Assembly: GCF_030758455.1 (NCBI RefSeq)
Contig: NZ_CP132353.1
Location: forward strand, 1,426,001 to 1,490,000
DNA from: Erwinia pyri
GTDB lineage: Bacteria; Pseudomonadota; Gammaproteobacteria; Enterobacterales; Enterobacteriaceae
Length of the DNA stretch: 64,000 bases
Reading direction: 5' to 3'
Both the position numbers and the translations under genes were made by a program. Positions 19,599 to 29,675 of the stretch are shown here, in pieces. The notes beneath the pieces are model-generated. The model was not told the origin of the DNA and made no database searches. It saw only the letters and a list, made by a program, of their open reading frames with translations. Position 1 is the stretch's first letter. Each line of letters begins with the position of its first letter.

Positions 19599-21884
19599 TT
19601 AAATCTTGCAGGCGCCGCTTTCGCAGCCGTCGTCCTGAATGGACGGCACCATATCTTCCTGCGTATCTTCTGCACCGTCGCGGGTGTTCTGATAGTAGAG
19701 CGTTTTAACGCCGAATTTGTAGGCGGTGAGCAGATCTTTCAACAGCTGTTTCATCGGCACGCGACCGTTGGCGAAACGCGTCGGGTCATAGTTGGTGTTC
19801 GACGAGATCGCCTGATCGATAAACTTCTGCATCAGGCCAACCAGCTGCAGGTAACCGTCATTATTCGGCATATCCCACAGCAGCTCGTAGCTCTCTTTCA
19901 GGCGCTCATATTCCGGCACAACCTGACGCAGAATGCCATCTTTCGACGCTTTGATGCTGATATGGCCGCGTGGCGGCTCGATACCGTTGGTGGCGTTGGA
20001 GATCTGCGAAGAGGTCTCAGACGGCATCAGGGCAGAGAGCGTGGAGTTACGCAGACCATGAGTTTTGATCTCTTCGCGCAGCGCTTCCCAGTCCAGGTGC
20101 AGCGGCTCGTTGCTGATTGCATCGAGATCTTTCTTATAGGTGTCGATTGGCAGAATGCCCTGCGCATAGGTGGTTTCGTTAAACCACGGGCAGGCACCTT
20201 GCTCTTTCGCCAGCTCGTTAGAGGCTTTCAGCAGATAGAACTGAATAGCTTCGAACGTTTTGTGGGTCAGGTTGTTAGCGCTGCCGTCGGAGTAACGAAC
20301 GCCGTGCTTCGCCAGATAGTAAGCAAAGTTGATCACGCCTATGCCCAGCGTACGACGGCCCATCGCGCCGCGTTTTGCCGCCGGGATTGGGTAATCCTGA
20401 TAATCCAGCAGCGCATCCAGCGCGCGCACTGCCAGCGTCGCCAGCTCTTCCAGATCGTCCAGGCTCTCAATCGCGCCCAGGTTAAACGCCGACAGCGTAC
20501 AGAGGGCGATTTCGCCATTCTCGTCGTTGACGTCCATCATCGGCTTGGTTGGCAGCGCAATCTCCAGGCAGAGGTTACTTTGCCGGACCGGCGCGATGGC
20601 GGGATCGAACGGGCTGTGGGTATTGCAGTGGTCAACGTTCTGGATATAGATACGGCCGGTAGAGGCGCGCTCCTGCATCATCAGCGAGAAGAGATCCACG
20701 GCCTTGACGCGCTGCTTACGGATGCTGTCGTCAGCTTCATATTTGGTGTAGAGACGCTCGAACTCATCCTGATCGGCAAAGAAGGCGTCATACAGGCCCG
20801 GGACGTCAGAAGGGCTGAACAGGGTGATCTCCTGACCTTTCAGCAGGCGCTGATACATCAGCTTGTTGATCTGGACGCCGTAGTCCATATGACGAACACG
20901 GTTTCCTTCCACGCCACGGTTGTTTTTCAGAACCAGCAGGCTTTCCACTTCCAGGTGCCACATCGGGTAGAACAGCGTAGCTGCACCGCCACGAACGCCG
21001 CCCTGCGAGCAGGACTTCACCGCGGTCTGGAAGTGCTTGTAGAAAGGAATACAGCCGGTGTGGAACGCTTCACCGCCACGGATCGGGCTGCCCAACGCAC
21101 GGATGCGGCCAGCGTTGATGCCGATACCTGCACGCTGTGAAACATACTTCACGATAGCGCTGGAGGTGGCGTTAATGGAATCCAGGCTGTCGCCGCACTC
21201 GATCAGCACGCAGGAGCTGAACTGGCGGGTAGGGGTGCGCACGCCGGACATGATTGGCGTAGGCAGCGAGATTTTAAAGGTAGAGATCGCATCATAGAAC
21301 CGCTTTACGTAGTCCAGACGCGTTTCGCGCGGGTAGCCAGAGAAGAGGCAGGCGGCCACCAGGATATAGAGGAACTGCGCGCTTTCGTAAATATCACCGG
21401 TCACGCGGTTCTGCGCCAGGTATTTACCTTCGAGCTGCTTCACCGCAGCGTAAGAGAAGTTCATATCGCGCCAGTGGTCGATATAGCTGTCCATCTCTTC
21501 GAACTCTTCCGCGCTGTAATCTTCCAGCAGATGGCTGTCGTACTTGCCCATATCAACCATACGCTTCACCTGATCGTACAGCTTAGGCGGTTCAAACTGA
21601 CCGTAAGCTTTTTTACGCAGGTGGAAGATTGCCAGGCGTGCCGCCATGTACTGATAGTCAGGCGCATCGCGTGAGATCAGGTCAGCGGCGGACTTGATGA
21701 TGGTTTCATGGATATCAGAGGTTTTCATCCCTTCGTAGAACTGGATATGAGAGCGCAGCTCTACCTGGGAGACAGAGACGTTGTGCAGCCCTTCTGCAGC
21801 CCAGTCCAGCACGCGGTGGATTTTATCGAGGTTGATGCGTTCGGTGCGGCCATCGCGTTTGGTGACAAGCAGACTCTGATTCAT
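19599..21884 (-). CDS. nrdA: Class Ia ribonucleotide reductase alpha subunit NrdA
   Basis: Catalytic large subunit reducing NDPs to dNDPs. 761 aa, the same as E. coli. The N-terminal ATP-cone (about residues 5-95) starts LLVTKRDGRTERINLDKIHR. Active-site features: FSSCVLIECGDS (redox Cys), NLCLEIALPT with the Cys/Glu pair, and the C-terminal thioredoxin-reducible pair CESGAC. The start MNQSLLVTKRDG matches the family. Expression is probably controlled by the DnaA and NrdR boxes upstream. Confidence 0.98.
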   Translation of the reverse strand: MNQSLLVTKRDGRTERINLDKIHRVLDWAAEGLHNVSVSQVELRSHIQFYEGMKTSDIHETIIKSAADLISRDAPDYQYMAARLAIFHLRKKAYGQFEPPKLYDQVKRMVDMGKYDSHLLEDYSAEEFEEMDSYIDHWRDMNFSYAAVKQLEGKYLAQNRVTGDIYESAQFLYILVAACLFSGYPRETRLDYVKRFYDAISTFKISLPTPIMSGVRTPTRQFSSCVLIECGDSLDSINATSSAIVKYVSQRAGIGINAGRIRALGSPIRGGEAFHTGCIPFYKHFQTAVKSCSQGGVRGGAATLFYPMWHLEVESLLVLKNNRGVEGNRVRHMDYGVQINKLMYQRLLKGQEITLFSPSDVPGLYDAFFADQDEFERLYTKYEADDSIRKQRVKAVDLFSLMMQERASTGRIYIQNVDHCNTHSPFDPAIAPVRQSNLCLEIALPTKPMMDVNDENGEIALCTLSAFNLGAIESLDDLEELATLAVRALDALLDYQDYPIPAAKRGAMGRRTLGIGVINFAYYLAKHGVRYSDGSANNLTHKTFEAIQFYLLKASNELAKEQGACPWFNETTYAQGILPIDTYKKDLDAISNEPLHLDWEALREEIKTHGLRNSTLSALMPSETSSQISNATNGIEPPRGHISIKASKDGILRQVVPEYERLKESYELLWDMPNNDGYLQLVGLMQKFIDQAISSNTNYDPTRFANGRVPMKQLLKDLLTAYKFGVKTLYYQNTRDGAEDTQEDMVPSIQDDGCESGACKI

Positions 21885-21932
21885 GCCGTGTAATATCCTG
21901 TCCGTGAGGGTGAAAACAAAAATATCCCCCGC

Positions 21933-21941
21933 TTATACACA
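21933..21941 (+). promoter_or_regulatory. DnaA box in nrdA promoter
   Basis: TTATACACA fits the DnaA box consensus TTATNCACA. Two DnaA boxes also lie in the E. coli nrdAB promoter. Confidence 0.75.
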
Positions 21942-21964
21942 GAATGCCCGGATGTGCGTAACTC

Positions 21965-21973
21965 TGTGGATAA
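21965..21973 (-). promoter_or_regulatory. DnaA box in nrdA promoter
   Basis: TTATCCACA on the minus strand is a perfect R1-type DnaA box, opposite in orientation to the box at 21933. Confidence 0.82.
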
Positions 21974-21989
21974 ACACTACATATAGGGG
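21974..21989. promoter_or_regulatory. NrdR box (proximal)
   Basis: ACACTACATATAGGGG is close to the NrdR consensus acaCwAtATaTwGtgt. Its centre is 31 bp from the second box, the spacing expected for NrdR pairs. Confidence 0.72.
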
Positions 21990-22004
21990 GTAAGGGAATT
22001 TTGA

Positions 22005-22020
22005 ATAACAATATGGTGAG
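22005..22020. promoter_or_regulatory. NrdR box (distal)
   Basis: ATAACAATATGGTGAG is a weaker match, supported by its 31-bp centre-to-centre spacing (three helical turns) from the proximal box. Confidence 0.6.
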
Positions 22021-22414
22021 TATTCTAGTAATTTCTGCCGGGTTAACAAGGCTTGATTTTCACAAGAAATTGCTGTTCAGGCAGTGGCATTTTTCCTAAG
22101 TCCGCGTTTCTCAAGGGCCAGGGGCCATGTCAATAGTTTGATTATTTTTTTAGAAATTTGATCAAGCGCGGGTTTCTTGTTCAGCCCTGGAAAATCGCCC
22201 AATTTTTTGCCTGGAAAAAGGGCTGATGGGAAGAGTATTCCTCTGGCTGTAGCGCTGGGGCGTGCTGATTTTCTCCGGCGAGTCTATCCTGGCGCGCTCA
22301 TGGCTATCTGTCTAAGAGGAAAACGATCTGACATCGGCGGTAGCCCGATGCAGGTTTATGGGAGTAACAGGCAAGCTCCGGCGCAATCCGGGCCTGCCTG
22401 ATTTGAAGGCAGGA

Positions 22415-23143
22415 TTACGCTTTCAGTGCGTGGGTATGCACCATGTAATTGACGTCCACGCCAGGGGCGAGCTTAAAGCTGTTGGTCAGCGGATTATAGT
22501 GCAGGCCAATAATATGACGTTCGCGCAGGGGAGTTTCATCCACCCAGTTCAGCAGTTCAGCCGGACGGATAAACTTTTTGATATCATGCGTGCCACGAGG
22601 CACCATGCGCAGCAGATATTCCGCGCCTACAATCGCCATCAGCCAGGCTTTACTGTTGCGGTTAAGGGTTGAGAAAAAGACTTCGCCGCCCGGTTTGACC
22701 AGTTTTGCACAGGCATGCACCACTGAACGTGGGTCCGGCACGTGCTCCAGCATCTCCATACAGGTGACGACGTCATACTGACCGGCAAACTGTTCGGCGT
22801 GCTCTTCCACGGTTTGCTGTACGTAATCCACCTTCACGCCGCTTTCCAGCGCGTGCAGACGGGCCACTTCTAAAGGCTCCGCGCCCATATCCAGCCCTGT
22901 CACCTCAGCACCTTCACGCGCCATGCTTTCGGCAAGAATGCCGCCGCCGCAGCCAACGTCCAGCACTTTTTTACCAAACAGGCCGTTGCTGTGCTGGGCA
23001 ATATAGCCAAGACGAAGGGGGTTGATACGGTGCAGAGGTTTAAACTCGCCTTCCAGATCCCACCAGCGGGAGGCGACGGCTTCAAACTTGGCAATTTCGT
23101 TATGATCCACGTTAGCCGTGGCGGCGGTTTTTTCAGCCTTCAT
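22415..23143 (-). CDS. ubiG: Ubiquinone O-methyltransferase UbiG
   Basis: SAM-dependent enzyme performing both O-methylations in ubiquinone synthesis. 242 aa (E. coli 240). The start [20 protein letters not shown] at 23143 is chosen. A GTG five codons upstream keeps the frame open but has no homology. SAM-binding motif [16 protein letters not shown], post-I region [10 protein letters not shown], and conserved [20 protein letters not shown] and [18 protein letters not shown]. Divergent from gyrA, as in E. coli. Confidence 0.97.
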   Translation of the reverse strand: MKAEKTAATANVDHNEIAKFEAVASRWWDLEGEFKPLHRINPLRLGYIAQHSNGLFGKKVLDVGCGGGILAESMAREGAEVTGLDMGAEPLEVARLHALESGVKVDYVQQTVEEHAEQFAGQYDVVTCMEMLEHVPDPRSVVHACAKLVKPGGEVFFSTLNRNSKAWLMAIVGAEYLLRMVPRGTHDIKKFIRPAELLNWVDETPLRERHIIGLHYNPLTNSFKLAPGVDVNYMVHTHALKA

Positions 23144-23309
23144 AGGTCTCTCGCTCACTAAAAGTTTACGGGCAGTATACCTGTTTCCTGAGGGGAATGT
23201 GCAGCGCCCGGCGTTCCGGTTGTTTAGCGTGCATTAAAGCGCCTAAAAAGACGCTTTCCGTTCACCGCAACAGCTAAAGGTGATATACTTTCGCACCTTT
23301 GAATCCGGG

Positions 23310-23315
23310 TATAAT
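23310..23315 (+). promoter_or_regulatory. gyrA promoter -10
   Basis: A perfect TATAAT lies 20 bp before the gyrA start, with only a poor -35 match upstream. This pattern fits supercoiling-sensitive gyrase promoters. Confidence 0.6.
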
Positions 23316-23334
23316 GTAGAGGGATAGCGGCTCC

Positions 23335-25974
23335 ATGAGCGATCTAGCCAGAGAAATCACACCGGTTAATATCGAAGAAGAGTTAAAAAACTCTTACCTC
23401 GACTATGCCATGTCGGTCATCGTTGGCCGTGCATTGCCAGATGTTCGCGATGGGCTGAAACCAGTTCACCGTCGAGTGCTTTTTGCCATGAACGTACTGG
23501 GCAATGACTGGAACAAACCCTATAAAAAGTCTGCCCGTGTTGTCGGCGACGTTATCGGTAAATACCACCCTCACGGCGATACGGCCGTGTACGACACCAT
23601 TGTTCGTATGGCGCAGCCGTTCTCGCTGCGCTATATGCTGGTAGACGGTCAGGGTAACTTCGGTTCTGTCGACGGCGACTCCGCCGCCGCCATGCGTTAT
23701 ACCGAAGTGCGCATGTCGAAAATCGCCCATGAACTGCTGGCGGATCTGGAAAAAGAGACCGTCGACTTTGTGCCGAACTATGACGGCACCGAGCAGATCC
23801 CGGAAGTGATGCCGACCAAAATCCCTAACCTGCTGATCAACGGCGCTTCGGGGATTGCCGTAGGCATGGCGACCAATATCCCGCCGCATAACCTGACGGA
23901 AGTGATCAACGGCTGCCTGGCCTACATTGAAGATGAGAACATCAGCATCGAAGGGCTGATGGAGCACATCCCCGGGCCGGACTTCCCGACAGCGGCGATC
24001 ATTAACGGTCGTCGTGGGATTGAAGAAGCTTACCGTACCGGTCGCGGAAAGATTTATATCCGCGCCCGCGGCGAAGTAGAAGTCGATGCCAAAACCGGCC
24101 GCGAAACGATCATCATTCATGAAATTCCTTATCAGGTGAACAAAGCTCGCCTGATTGAGAAAATGGCTGAACTGGTGAAAGAGAAGCGTCTGGAAGGGAT
24201 CAGCGCGCTGCGCGATGAGTCCGATAAAGACGGCATGCGCATTGTGATTGAGATCAAGCGTGATGCGGTAGGCGAAGTGGTTCTCAACAACCTCTACTCC
24301 CTGACGCAGCTGCAGACCTCTTTCGGCATCAACATGGTTGCCCTGCATCAGGGACAGCCAAAGATCATGCCGCTGAAGGATATTCTGGAAGCGTTTGTGC
24401 GTCACCGCCGCGAAGTGGTGACCCGCCGTACCATTTTCGAGCTGCGTAAAGCACGCGATCGCGCCCATATCCTGGAAGCGCTGGCCATTGCACTGGCCAA
24501 TATCGACCCGATTATCGAGCTGATCCGCCATGCGGCTAACCCAGCCGAAGCGAAAGCGGGCCTGGTAGCGCGCTCGTGGGCATTGGGCAACGTCTCCGAA
24601 ATGCTGGAGCGTGCCGGTGACAACGCCGCGCGTCCGGAGTGGCTGGAAGATGAGTTCGGTATCCGTGATGGCGAATACTACCTGACCGAGCAGCAGGCAC
24701 AGGCGATTCTGGATCTGCGCCTGCAGAAACTGACCGGCCTTGAGCATGAAAAGCTGCTGGATGAGTACAAAGAGCTGCTGGAGCAGATCGCTGAGCTGCT
24801 GCGCATTCTGGAAAGCTCCGATCGCCTGATGGAAGTGATCCGTGAAGAGCTGGAACTGATCCGCGATCAGTTCGGCGACCAGCGCCGCACCGAAATCACC
24901 GCCAACAGCGCGGATATCAACATCGAAGACCTGATCAATCAGGAAGATGTGGTAGTGACCCTCTCTCATCAGGGTTACGTGAAGTATCAGCCTCTGACCG
25001 ATTACGAAGCACAGCGTCGTGGCGGTAAAGGCAAATCTGCGGCACGTATTAAAGAAGAAGACTTTATTGACCGCCTGCTGGTGGCCAATACCCACGACAC
25101 CATCCTCTGCTTCTCCAGCCGGGGCCGTCTCTACTGGATGAAGGTCTATCAGCTGCCTGAAGCGAGCCGTGGCGCGCGGGGACGTCCAATCGTCAACCTG
25201 CTGCCGCTGGAGGCGAATGAGCGTATTACTGCCATTCTGCCGGTACGTGAGTACGCCGAAGGGTGGAACATCTTTATGGCGACCGCCTGCGGCACCGTGA
25301 AGAAAACCGCGCTGACTGAGTTCAGCCGTCCGCGTAGTGCCGGTATCATTGCCGTCAACCTGCGTGATGACGATGAGCTGATCGGCGTGTCGCTGACCAA
25401 CGGTGGCGACGAGGCGATGCTCTTCTCTGCGGTGGGTAAAGTTGTGCGCTTCGCAGAGACCGCCGTGCGTGCCATGGGCCGTACCGCTTCCGGCGTACGC
25501 GGCATCAAGCTGGCAGAAGGGGACCGCGTGGTGTCGCTGATTGTGCCGCGTGATGATGGCGCCATCCTTACCGTGACCCAGAACGGCTACGGTAAACGCA
25601 CCAGCAACGCCGAGTACCCGACCAAGTCCCGTGCTACTCAGGGCGTTATCTCGATCAAAGTGACCGAGCGTAATGGTCCGGTGATTGGTGCGGTACAGGT
25701 TGTCGACAGCGATCAGATTATGATGATCACCGATGCCGGCACGCTGGTTCGTACCCGCGTTTCTGAAGTGAGTGTGGTAGGGCGTAACACCCAGGGTGTT
25801 ATTCTGATCCGCACCGCAGAAGATGAAAACGTGGTTGGCCTGCAGCGCGTGGCGGAGCCGGTTGCTGAAGAGGAGCTGGATGCTATCGACGGCAGCGTAG
25901 CGGAAGGGGATGAGGATATCGCCCCGGAAGTTGAGAATGAAGATGAAGCACCGGAAGGCGATGAAGAGGAATAA
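23335..25974 (+). CDS. gyrA: DNA gyrase subunit A
   Basis: Breakage-reunion subunit of DNA gyrase. 879 aa (E. coli 875). The start [20 protein letters not shown] matches E. coli. The winged-helix catalytic Tyr122 is in MRYTEVRM. The quinolone-determining region reads [15 protein letters not shown], so residue 83 is Thr where E. coli has Ser, and Asp87 is intact. The tower and coiled-coil lie about 330-520. The C-terminal pinwheel contains the GyrA box QRRGGKGK. The protein ends in a strongly acidic tail. It is followed by a strong terminator and then rcsC. Confidence 0.99.
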   Translation: MSDLAREITPVNIEEELKNSYLDYAMSVIVGRALPDVRDGLKPVHRRVLFAMNVLGNDWNKPYKKSARVVGDVIGKYHPHGDTAVYDTIVRMAQPFSLRYMLVDGQGNFGSVDGDSAAAMRYTEVRMSKIAHELLADLEKETVDFVPNYDGTEQIPEVMPTKIPNLLINGASGIAVGMATNIPPHNLTEVINGCLAYIEDENISIEGLMEHIPGPDFPTAAIINGRRGIEEAYRTGRGKIYIRARGEVEVDAKTGRETIIIHEIPYQVNKARLIEKMAELVKEKRLEGISALRDESDKDGMRIVIEIKRDAVGEVVLNNLYSLTQLQTSFGINMVALHQGQPKIMPLKDILEAFVRHRREVVTRRTIFELRKARDRAHILEALAIALANIDPIIELIRHAANPAEAKAGLVARSWALGNVSEMLERAGDNAARPEWLEDEFGIRDGEYYLTEQQAQAILDLRLQKLTGLEHEKLLDEYKELLEQIAELLRILESSDRLMEVIREELELIRDQFGDQRRTEITANSADINIEDLINQEDVVVTLSHQGYVKYQPLTDYEAQRRGGKGKSAARIKEEDFIDRLLVANTHDTILCFSSRGRLYWMKVYQLPEASRGARGRPIVNLLPLEANERITAILPVREYAEGWNIFMATACGTVKKTALTEFSRPRSAGIIAVNLRDDDELIGVSLTNGGDEAMLFSAVGKVVRFAETAVRAMGRTASGVRGIKLAEGDRVVSLIVPRDDGAILTVTQNGYGKRTSNAEYPTKSRATQGVISIKVTERNGPVIGAVQVVDSDQIMMITDAGTLVRTRVSEVSVVGRNTQGVILIRTAEDENVVGLQRVAEPVAEEELDAIDGSVAEGDEDIAPEVENEDEAPEGDEEE

Positions 25975-25996
25975 TCTTCACTGCGTTTAGTGCCTG

Positions 25997-26024
25997 AGGC
26001 CGGTTCGAAAGAACCGGCCTTTTT
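25997..26024 (+). terminator. Rho-independent terminator of gyrA
   Basis: AGGCCGGTTC-GAAA-GAACCGGCCT followed by TTTT: a 10-bp stem with a stable GAAA tetraloop. Confidence 0.93.
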
Positions 26025-26115
26025 ATTAGCTACGGCTGCGGCCATAACTGGCTTTTTTTACCTGCTGACGGTACTGTATCGGGATCGCCGTCAGCCCCAC
26101 CGCTAAAGGATTCGC

Positions 26116-28965
26116 TTGAAATATCTTGTCTCGTTCAGAACCACGTTAAGGATTTCCCGTTACCTTTTCCGGGCGCTGGCACTTATGCTCTGGACGCTCG
26201 GCGCGCTGCTGACCACGTTTTATATTATTAATGTGCTGCATGAGAAAGAGTCGCAGGTTCGTCAGGAACTTGGCGCCAACTTCGAGCAGGCGCAGTGGTA
26301 TGTGCGCCACTCCGCCGATGTCACCCGTGAGCTGAAATATATCGCAGAAAACCGCCTGAATTCGTCAGCTAACGGCCTTGACGTGCTGAACGGCGTTTTT
26401 CCCGGCAAGACGGCTTTGCCGCAGTTTTATCCGCTCTATTCAGATTCTGACTGCAGTTCCATGAGTAACACCTGGCGTAGCTCGCTGGAGTCGCTGAGTT
26501 ATTTCCTGCATTACTGGAAAGAGAACTTTGCCTCCGCCTATGAGCTTAACAGGGTCTTCTTTGTCGGGGGAGAAAGCCTCTGCCTGGCCGATTTCGGCGT
26601 GGGCAACGCCTCCGCCAACCGTGAGCGGGCGCTGAAATCGCTGCATGAACGCATTCTGAAATACCGTAACGGTAATGAAGAGGAGCGCAAAAGCAGCCTG
26701 GTGTGGATCGCCCCTTCCGGGCAGCCGGGCGTGGGCTATTATTATCTGCTGACGCCGATTTATGTCGCCAGTAAAATGGCGGCGCTGCTGGGTATTGAAC
26801 AGACCATCCGGCTGGAAGATTTTGTCACGCCGGGCAGTTTCCCCGTTACCGCAACGATTATTGATGCCAACAACCAGCGGCTGATGTCCACCTCCCGTAC
26901 CGGCGGTGGCATTTCGCTCGACGATCTGCCGGACGATCGCAGCTGGTTCGGCTACGTTAACGGCTACAAGAAGCTGGTGCTGAAGAAAACGCTGATGCCT
27001 TCAGAGCTGACGGTAGTCTACTCGGTGGAGACCGATGAGCTGATAGCCAAGCTGAAAGTGCTGATCATCAACGCCATTCTGCTTAACGTGATCAGCGCGA
27101 TTATTCTGTTTACGCTCGCCTGGCTGTTTGAACGCCGTATGTTTCTGCCTGCAGAGGATAATGCCCACCGGCTGGAAGAGCACGAGCAGTTCAACCGTAA
27201 AATCGTCGCTTCCGCCCCGGTAGGGATCTGCATCCTGCGCACCAGCGACGGCACCAATATCCTCAGCAACGAGCTGGCCCACAACTATCTCAGCATGCTG
27301 ACTCAGGAAGACCGGCAGCGGCTGACCGAGATCATCTGTGGTCAGCAGGTCAATTTTGTCGATGTGCTGACCGGCAGCAACACTAACCTGCAAATCAGCT
27401 TTGTGCATTCGCGCTACCGCAACGAGAACGTGGCTATCTGCGTGCTGGTGGATGTCAGCGCCCGCGTGAAGATGGAAGAGTCGTTGCAGGAGATGGCGCA
27501 CGCCGCCGAACAGGCCAGCCAGTCCAAATCGATGTTCCTGGCCACGGTCAGCCATGAGCTGCGCACGCCTCTCTACGGCATCATCGGTAATCTGGATCTT
27601 CTGCAGACCAAATCCCTGCCGCAGGGCGTGGAGTCGCTGGTCACCGCCATGAACAACTCCTCCAGCCTGCTGTTAAAAATCATCAGCGATATTCTCGACT
27701 TCTCTAAAATTGAGTCGGAACAGCTGCGCATTGAGCCGCGTGAATTCTCCCCGCGTGAAGTGATCACCCATATTGCTACCAACTATCTGGCGATGGTGGT
27801 GAAGAAACGCCTGACGCTGTGGTGCTTTATCGACAGCGAGGTGCCCGTTACCCTGGATGGTGACCCGCTTCGTTTACAGCAGGTCATCTCAAACCTGCTG
27901 AACAATGCCATCAAATTCACCCATACCGGCGGCATTATCCTGCAGGTGTACGTGAAGGATGGTTATCTTGCCTTCCGCGTGCGTGATACTGGCGTCGGCA
28001 TTCCGGCTAAAGAGATCACCCGCCTGTTCGATCCTTTCTTCCAGGTCGGCACTGGCGTTCAGCGTAATTTCCAGGGGACCGGACTGGGTCTGGCGATCTG
28101 TGAAAAGCTGATCAATATGATGGATGGCGACATTGAGGTCGATTCCGAACCCGGCATGGGCAGCCAGTTCATCGTTCGTATCCCGCTCTATAACAGTAAA
28201 GTCATGACCCCCACGCTGCACGACGGTCTGCAGGGGAAAAAATGCTGGCTGGAATTACGCAACGACGGTCTGGCGAGCTTCCTGGAAAAACTGCTGCAAG
28301 AGCATGGCATTAGCGTGCAGCGTTTACAGGAGGGGCAGTGCGGTCCGGAAGATGTGCTGGTGACCGATTACGATTATCCGCTGCAGCAGGCTCTGCGTGC
28401 GGTGATCCGCTTTGATGGCAGCCATAACGACGGCCCGCTGGAGCTTTCGGCCGGACGCTGGGTTTACGGCACCACCACGCCTCACGAGCTGCCAGCGCTG
28501 CTGGGCAGGATCTTCCGGGTGGAGGTGGCGATGCCGGACGCGTTACCGGGGCTGCCGGAAGCGGAAGAGAAGCGTGCCAGCAATGAAGATATTTTGATTC
28601 TGGTGGTGGACGATCATCCTATCAACCGTATGCTGCTTTCCGATCAGTTAGGATCGCTGGGGTATCGGGTGAAGACAGCACAGGATGGGGTTGATGCGCT
28701 GAACGTGCTGAGCCGCAACGAGATCGATATCGTGCTGACCGACGTCAACATGCCAAATATGGATGGCTACCGCCTGACTCAGCGCCTGCGTCAGTTAGGG
28801 CTGACCTTCCCGGTGGTGGGCGTAACGGCTAACGCGCTGGCCGAAGAGAAGCAGCGCTGCATGGAGGCTGGCATGGATAACTGTCTGTCGAAACCGGTCA
28901 CTATGGATACGCTGCGGCAGGCGCTGGCGTTTTATGCAGAGCGCGTCAGAAAGGGCAGGGAGTAG
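26116..28965 (+). CDS. rcsC: Rcs phosphorelay hybrid sensor kinase RcsC
   Basis: Inner-membrane hybrid histidine kinase of the Rcs envelope-stress phosphorelay. 949 aa, the same as E. coli RcsC. The start is a TTG at 26116, supported by alignment of KYLVSFRTTLRISRYLFRA with the E. coli N terminus. TM1 is about residues 20-41. A periplasmic domain of about 270 residues runs to TM2 near 315-337. Then an RcsC-ABL/PAS-like linker, the H-box ATVSHELRTPLYG (His near 479), the ATPase with NAIKFTHTGG and GTGLGLAICEKL, and a C-terminal receiver with VVDDHPINR and VLTDVNMPNMDG (Asp near 875). Convergent with rcsB. Confidence 0.97.
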   Translation: MKYLVSFRTTLRISRYLFRALALMLWTLGALLTTFYIINVLHEKESQVRQELGANFEQAQWYVRHSADVTRELKYIAENRLNSSANGLDVLNGVFPGKTALPQFYPLYSDSDCSSMSNTWRSSLESLSYFLHYWKENFASAYELNRVFFVGGESLCLADFGVGNASANRERALKSLHERILKYRNGNEEERKSSLVWIAPSGQPGVGYYYLLTPIYVASKMAALLGIEQTIRLEDFVTPGSFPVTATIIDANNQRLMSTSRTGGGISLDDLPDDRSWFGYVNGYKKLVLKKTLMPSELTVVYSVETDELIAKLKVLIINAILLNVISAIILFTLAWLFERRMFLPAEDNAHRLEEHEQFNRKIVASAPVGICILRTSDGTNILSNELAHNYLSMLTQEDRQRLTEIICGQQVNFVDVLTGSNTNLQISFVHSRYRNENVAICVLVDVSARVKMEESLQEMAHAAEQASQSKSMFLATVSHELRTPLYGIIGNLDLLQTKSLPQGVESLVTAMNNSSSLLLKIISDILDFSKIESEQLRIEPREFSPREVITHIATNYLAMVVKKRLTLWCFIDSEVPVTLDGDPLRLQQVISNLLNNAIKFTHTGGIILQVYVKDGYLAFRVRDTGVGIPAKEITRLFDPFFQVGTGVQRNFQGTGLGLAICEKLINMMDGDIEVDSEPGMGSQFIVRIPLYNSKVMTPTLHDGLQGKKCWLELRNDGLASFLEKLLQEHGISVQRLQEGQCGPEDVLVTDYDYPLQQALRAVIRFDGSHNDGPLELSAGRWVYGTTTPHELPALLGRIFRVEVAMPDALPGLPEAEEKRASNEDILILVVDDHPINRMLLSDQLGSLGYRVKTAQDGVDALNVLSRNEIDIVLTDVNMPNMDGYRLTQRLRQLGLTFPVVGVTANALAEEKQRCMEAGMDNCLSKPVTMDTLRQALAFYAERVRKGRE

Positions 28966-28977
28966 CGATTCCGGCAT

Positions 28978-29005
28978 AAAAAAAGGGCGGAACAGAGTCC
29001 GCCCT
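28978..29005 (-). terminator. Rho-independent terminator of rcsB (also between rcsC and rcsB)
   Basis: AGGGCGGA (28984-28991) and TCCGCCCT (28998-29005) pair. On the minus strand the stem is followed by seven Ts. Confidence 0.9.
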
Positions 29006-29023
29006 GATGCTGTTTAGTGCTGC

Positions 29024-29674
29024 TTAGTCTTTATCAACCGGCATACTGCTGACGGAAGAGAGATAGTTCAGCAGCGCAATATCGTTATCCACGCCCAGTT
29101 TCATCATTGCTGATTTCTTCTGGCTACTGATGGTTTTGATACTGCGGTTCAGCTTCTTGGCGATCTCCGTTACCAGGAACCCTTCGGCAAACAGACGCAG
29201 AACTTCACTCTCTTTTGGAGAAAGACGTTTGTCGCCGTAGCCACCCGCGCTGATTTTCTCCAGCAGTTTTGCCACGCTGTCCGGGGTATATTTTTTGCCT
29301 TTCTGCAGAGCAGCCAGCGCTTTTGGCAGATCGGTTGGCGCGCCCTGTTTCAGAACAATCCCTTCAATATCCAGGTCCAGAACCGCGCTCAGGATGGCTG
29401 GATTACTGTTCATGGTCAGAACAATGATCGATAAATCGGGATAATGACGCTTGATGTACTTAATCAGCGTAATGCCATCGCCATATTTTTCACCTGGCAT
29501 CGACAGATCGGTGATTAATACATTGGCATCCAGTTTTGACAGGCTGTTGATTAATGCTGTGGAATCTTCGAACTCACCAACTACGTTGACCCACTCAATT
29601 TGTTCGAGAGACTTACGAATACCGAACAAAACAATCGGATGGTCATCGGCAATAATTACGTTCAAGTTGTTCAT
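29024..29674 (-). CDS. rcsB: Rcs phosphorelay response regulator RcsB
   Basis: DNA-binding response regulator of the Rcs system, controlling capsule, motility, cell division and biofilm genes. 216 aa, the same as E. coli. The ATG at 29674 (MNNLNVIIADDHPIVLFGIR) is correct. A longer frame of 27 extra codons runs into the rcsD 3' end and is rejected. Phospho-acceptor Asp56 is in LITDLSMPG. A C-terminal LuxR-type helix-turn-helix covers KRLSPKESEVLRLFAEG and EIAKKLNRSIKTISSQKKSA. It starts 1 bp after the rcsD stop, so translation is coupled. Confidence 0.99.
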   Translation of the reverse strand: MNNLNVIIADDHPIVLFGIRKSLEQIEWVNVVGEFEDSTALINSLSKLDANVLITDLSMPGEKYGDGITLIKYIKRHYPDLSIIVLTMNSNPAILSAVLDLDIEGIVLKQGAPTDLPKALAALQKGKKYTPDSVAKLLEKISAGGYGDKRLSPKESEVLRLFAEGFLVTEIAKKLNRSIKTISSQKKSAMMKLGVDNDIALLNYLSSVSSMPVDKD

Positions 29675-29675
29675 T

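Larger units (their letters stand above)
21885..22414. other. 530-bp spacer between nrdA and ubiG
   Basis: It contains the nrdAB promoter elements at 21933-22020 and, next to the ubiG stop, an imperfect hairpin (CAGGCA at 22368 with TGCCTG at 22395, inner CCGG/CCGG) that may end ubiG transcription. The middle (about 22030-22360) is AT-rich and then unremarkable. I see no credible gene there. Confidence 0.6.

Noticed and set aside
23383..25095. 570-codon antisense open frame in gyrA
   Set aside because: A shadow of a GC-rich conserved gene; codon pattern mirrors gyrA and no independent start signal.
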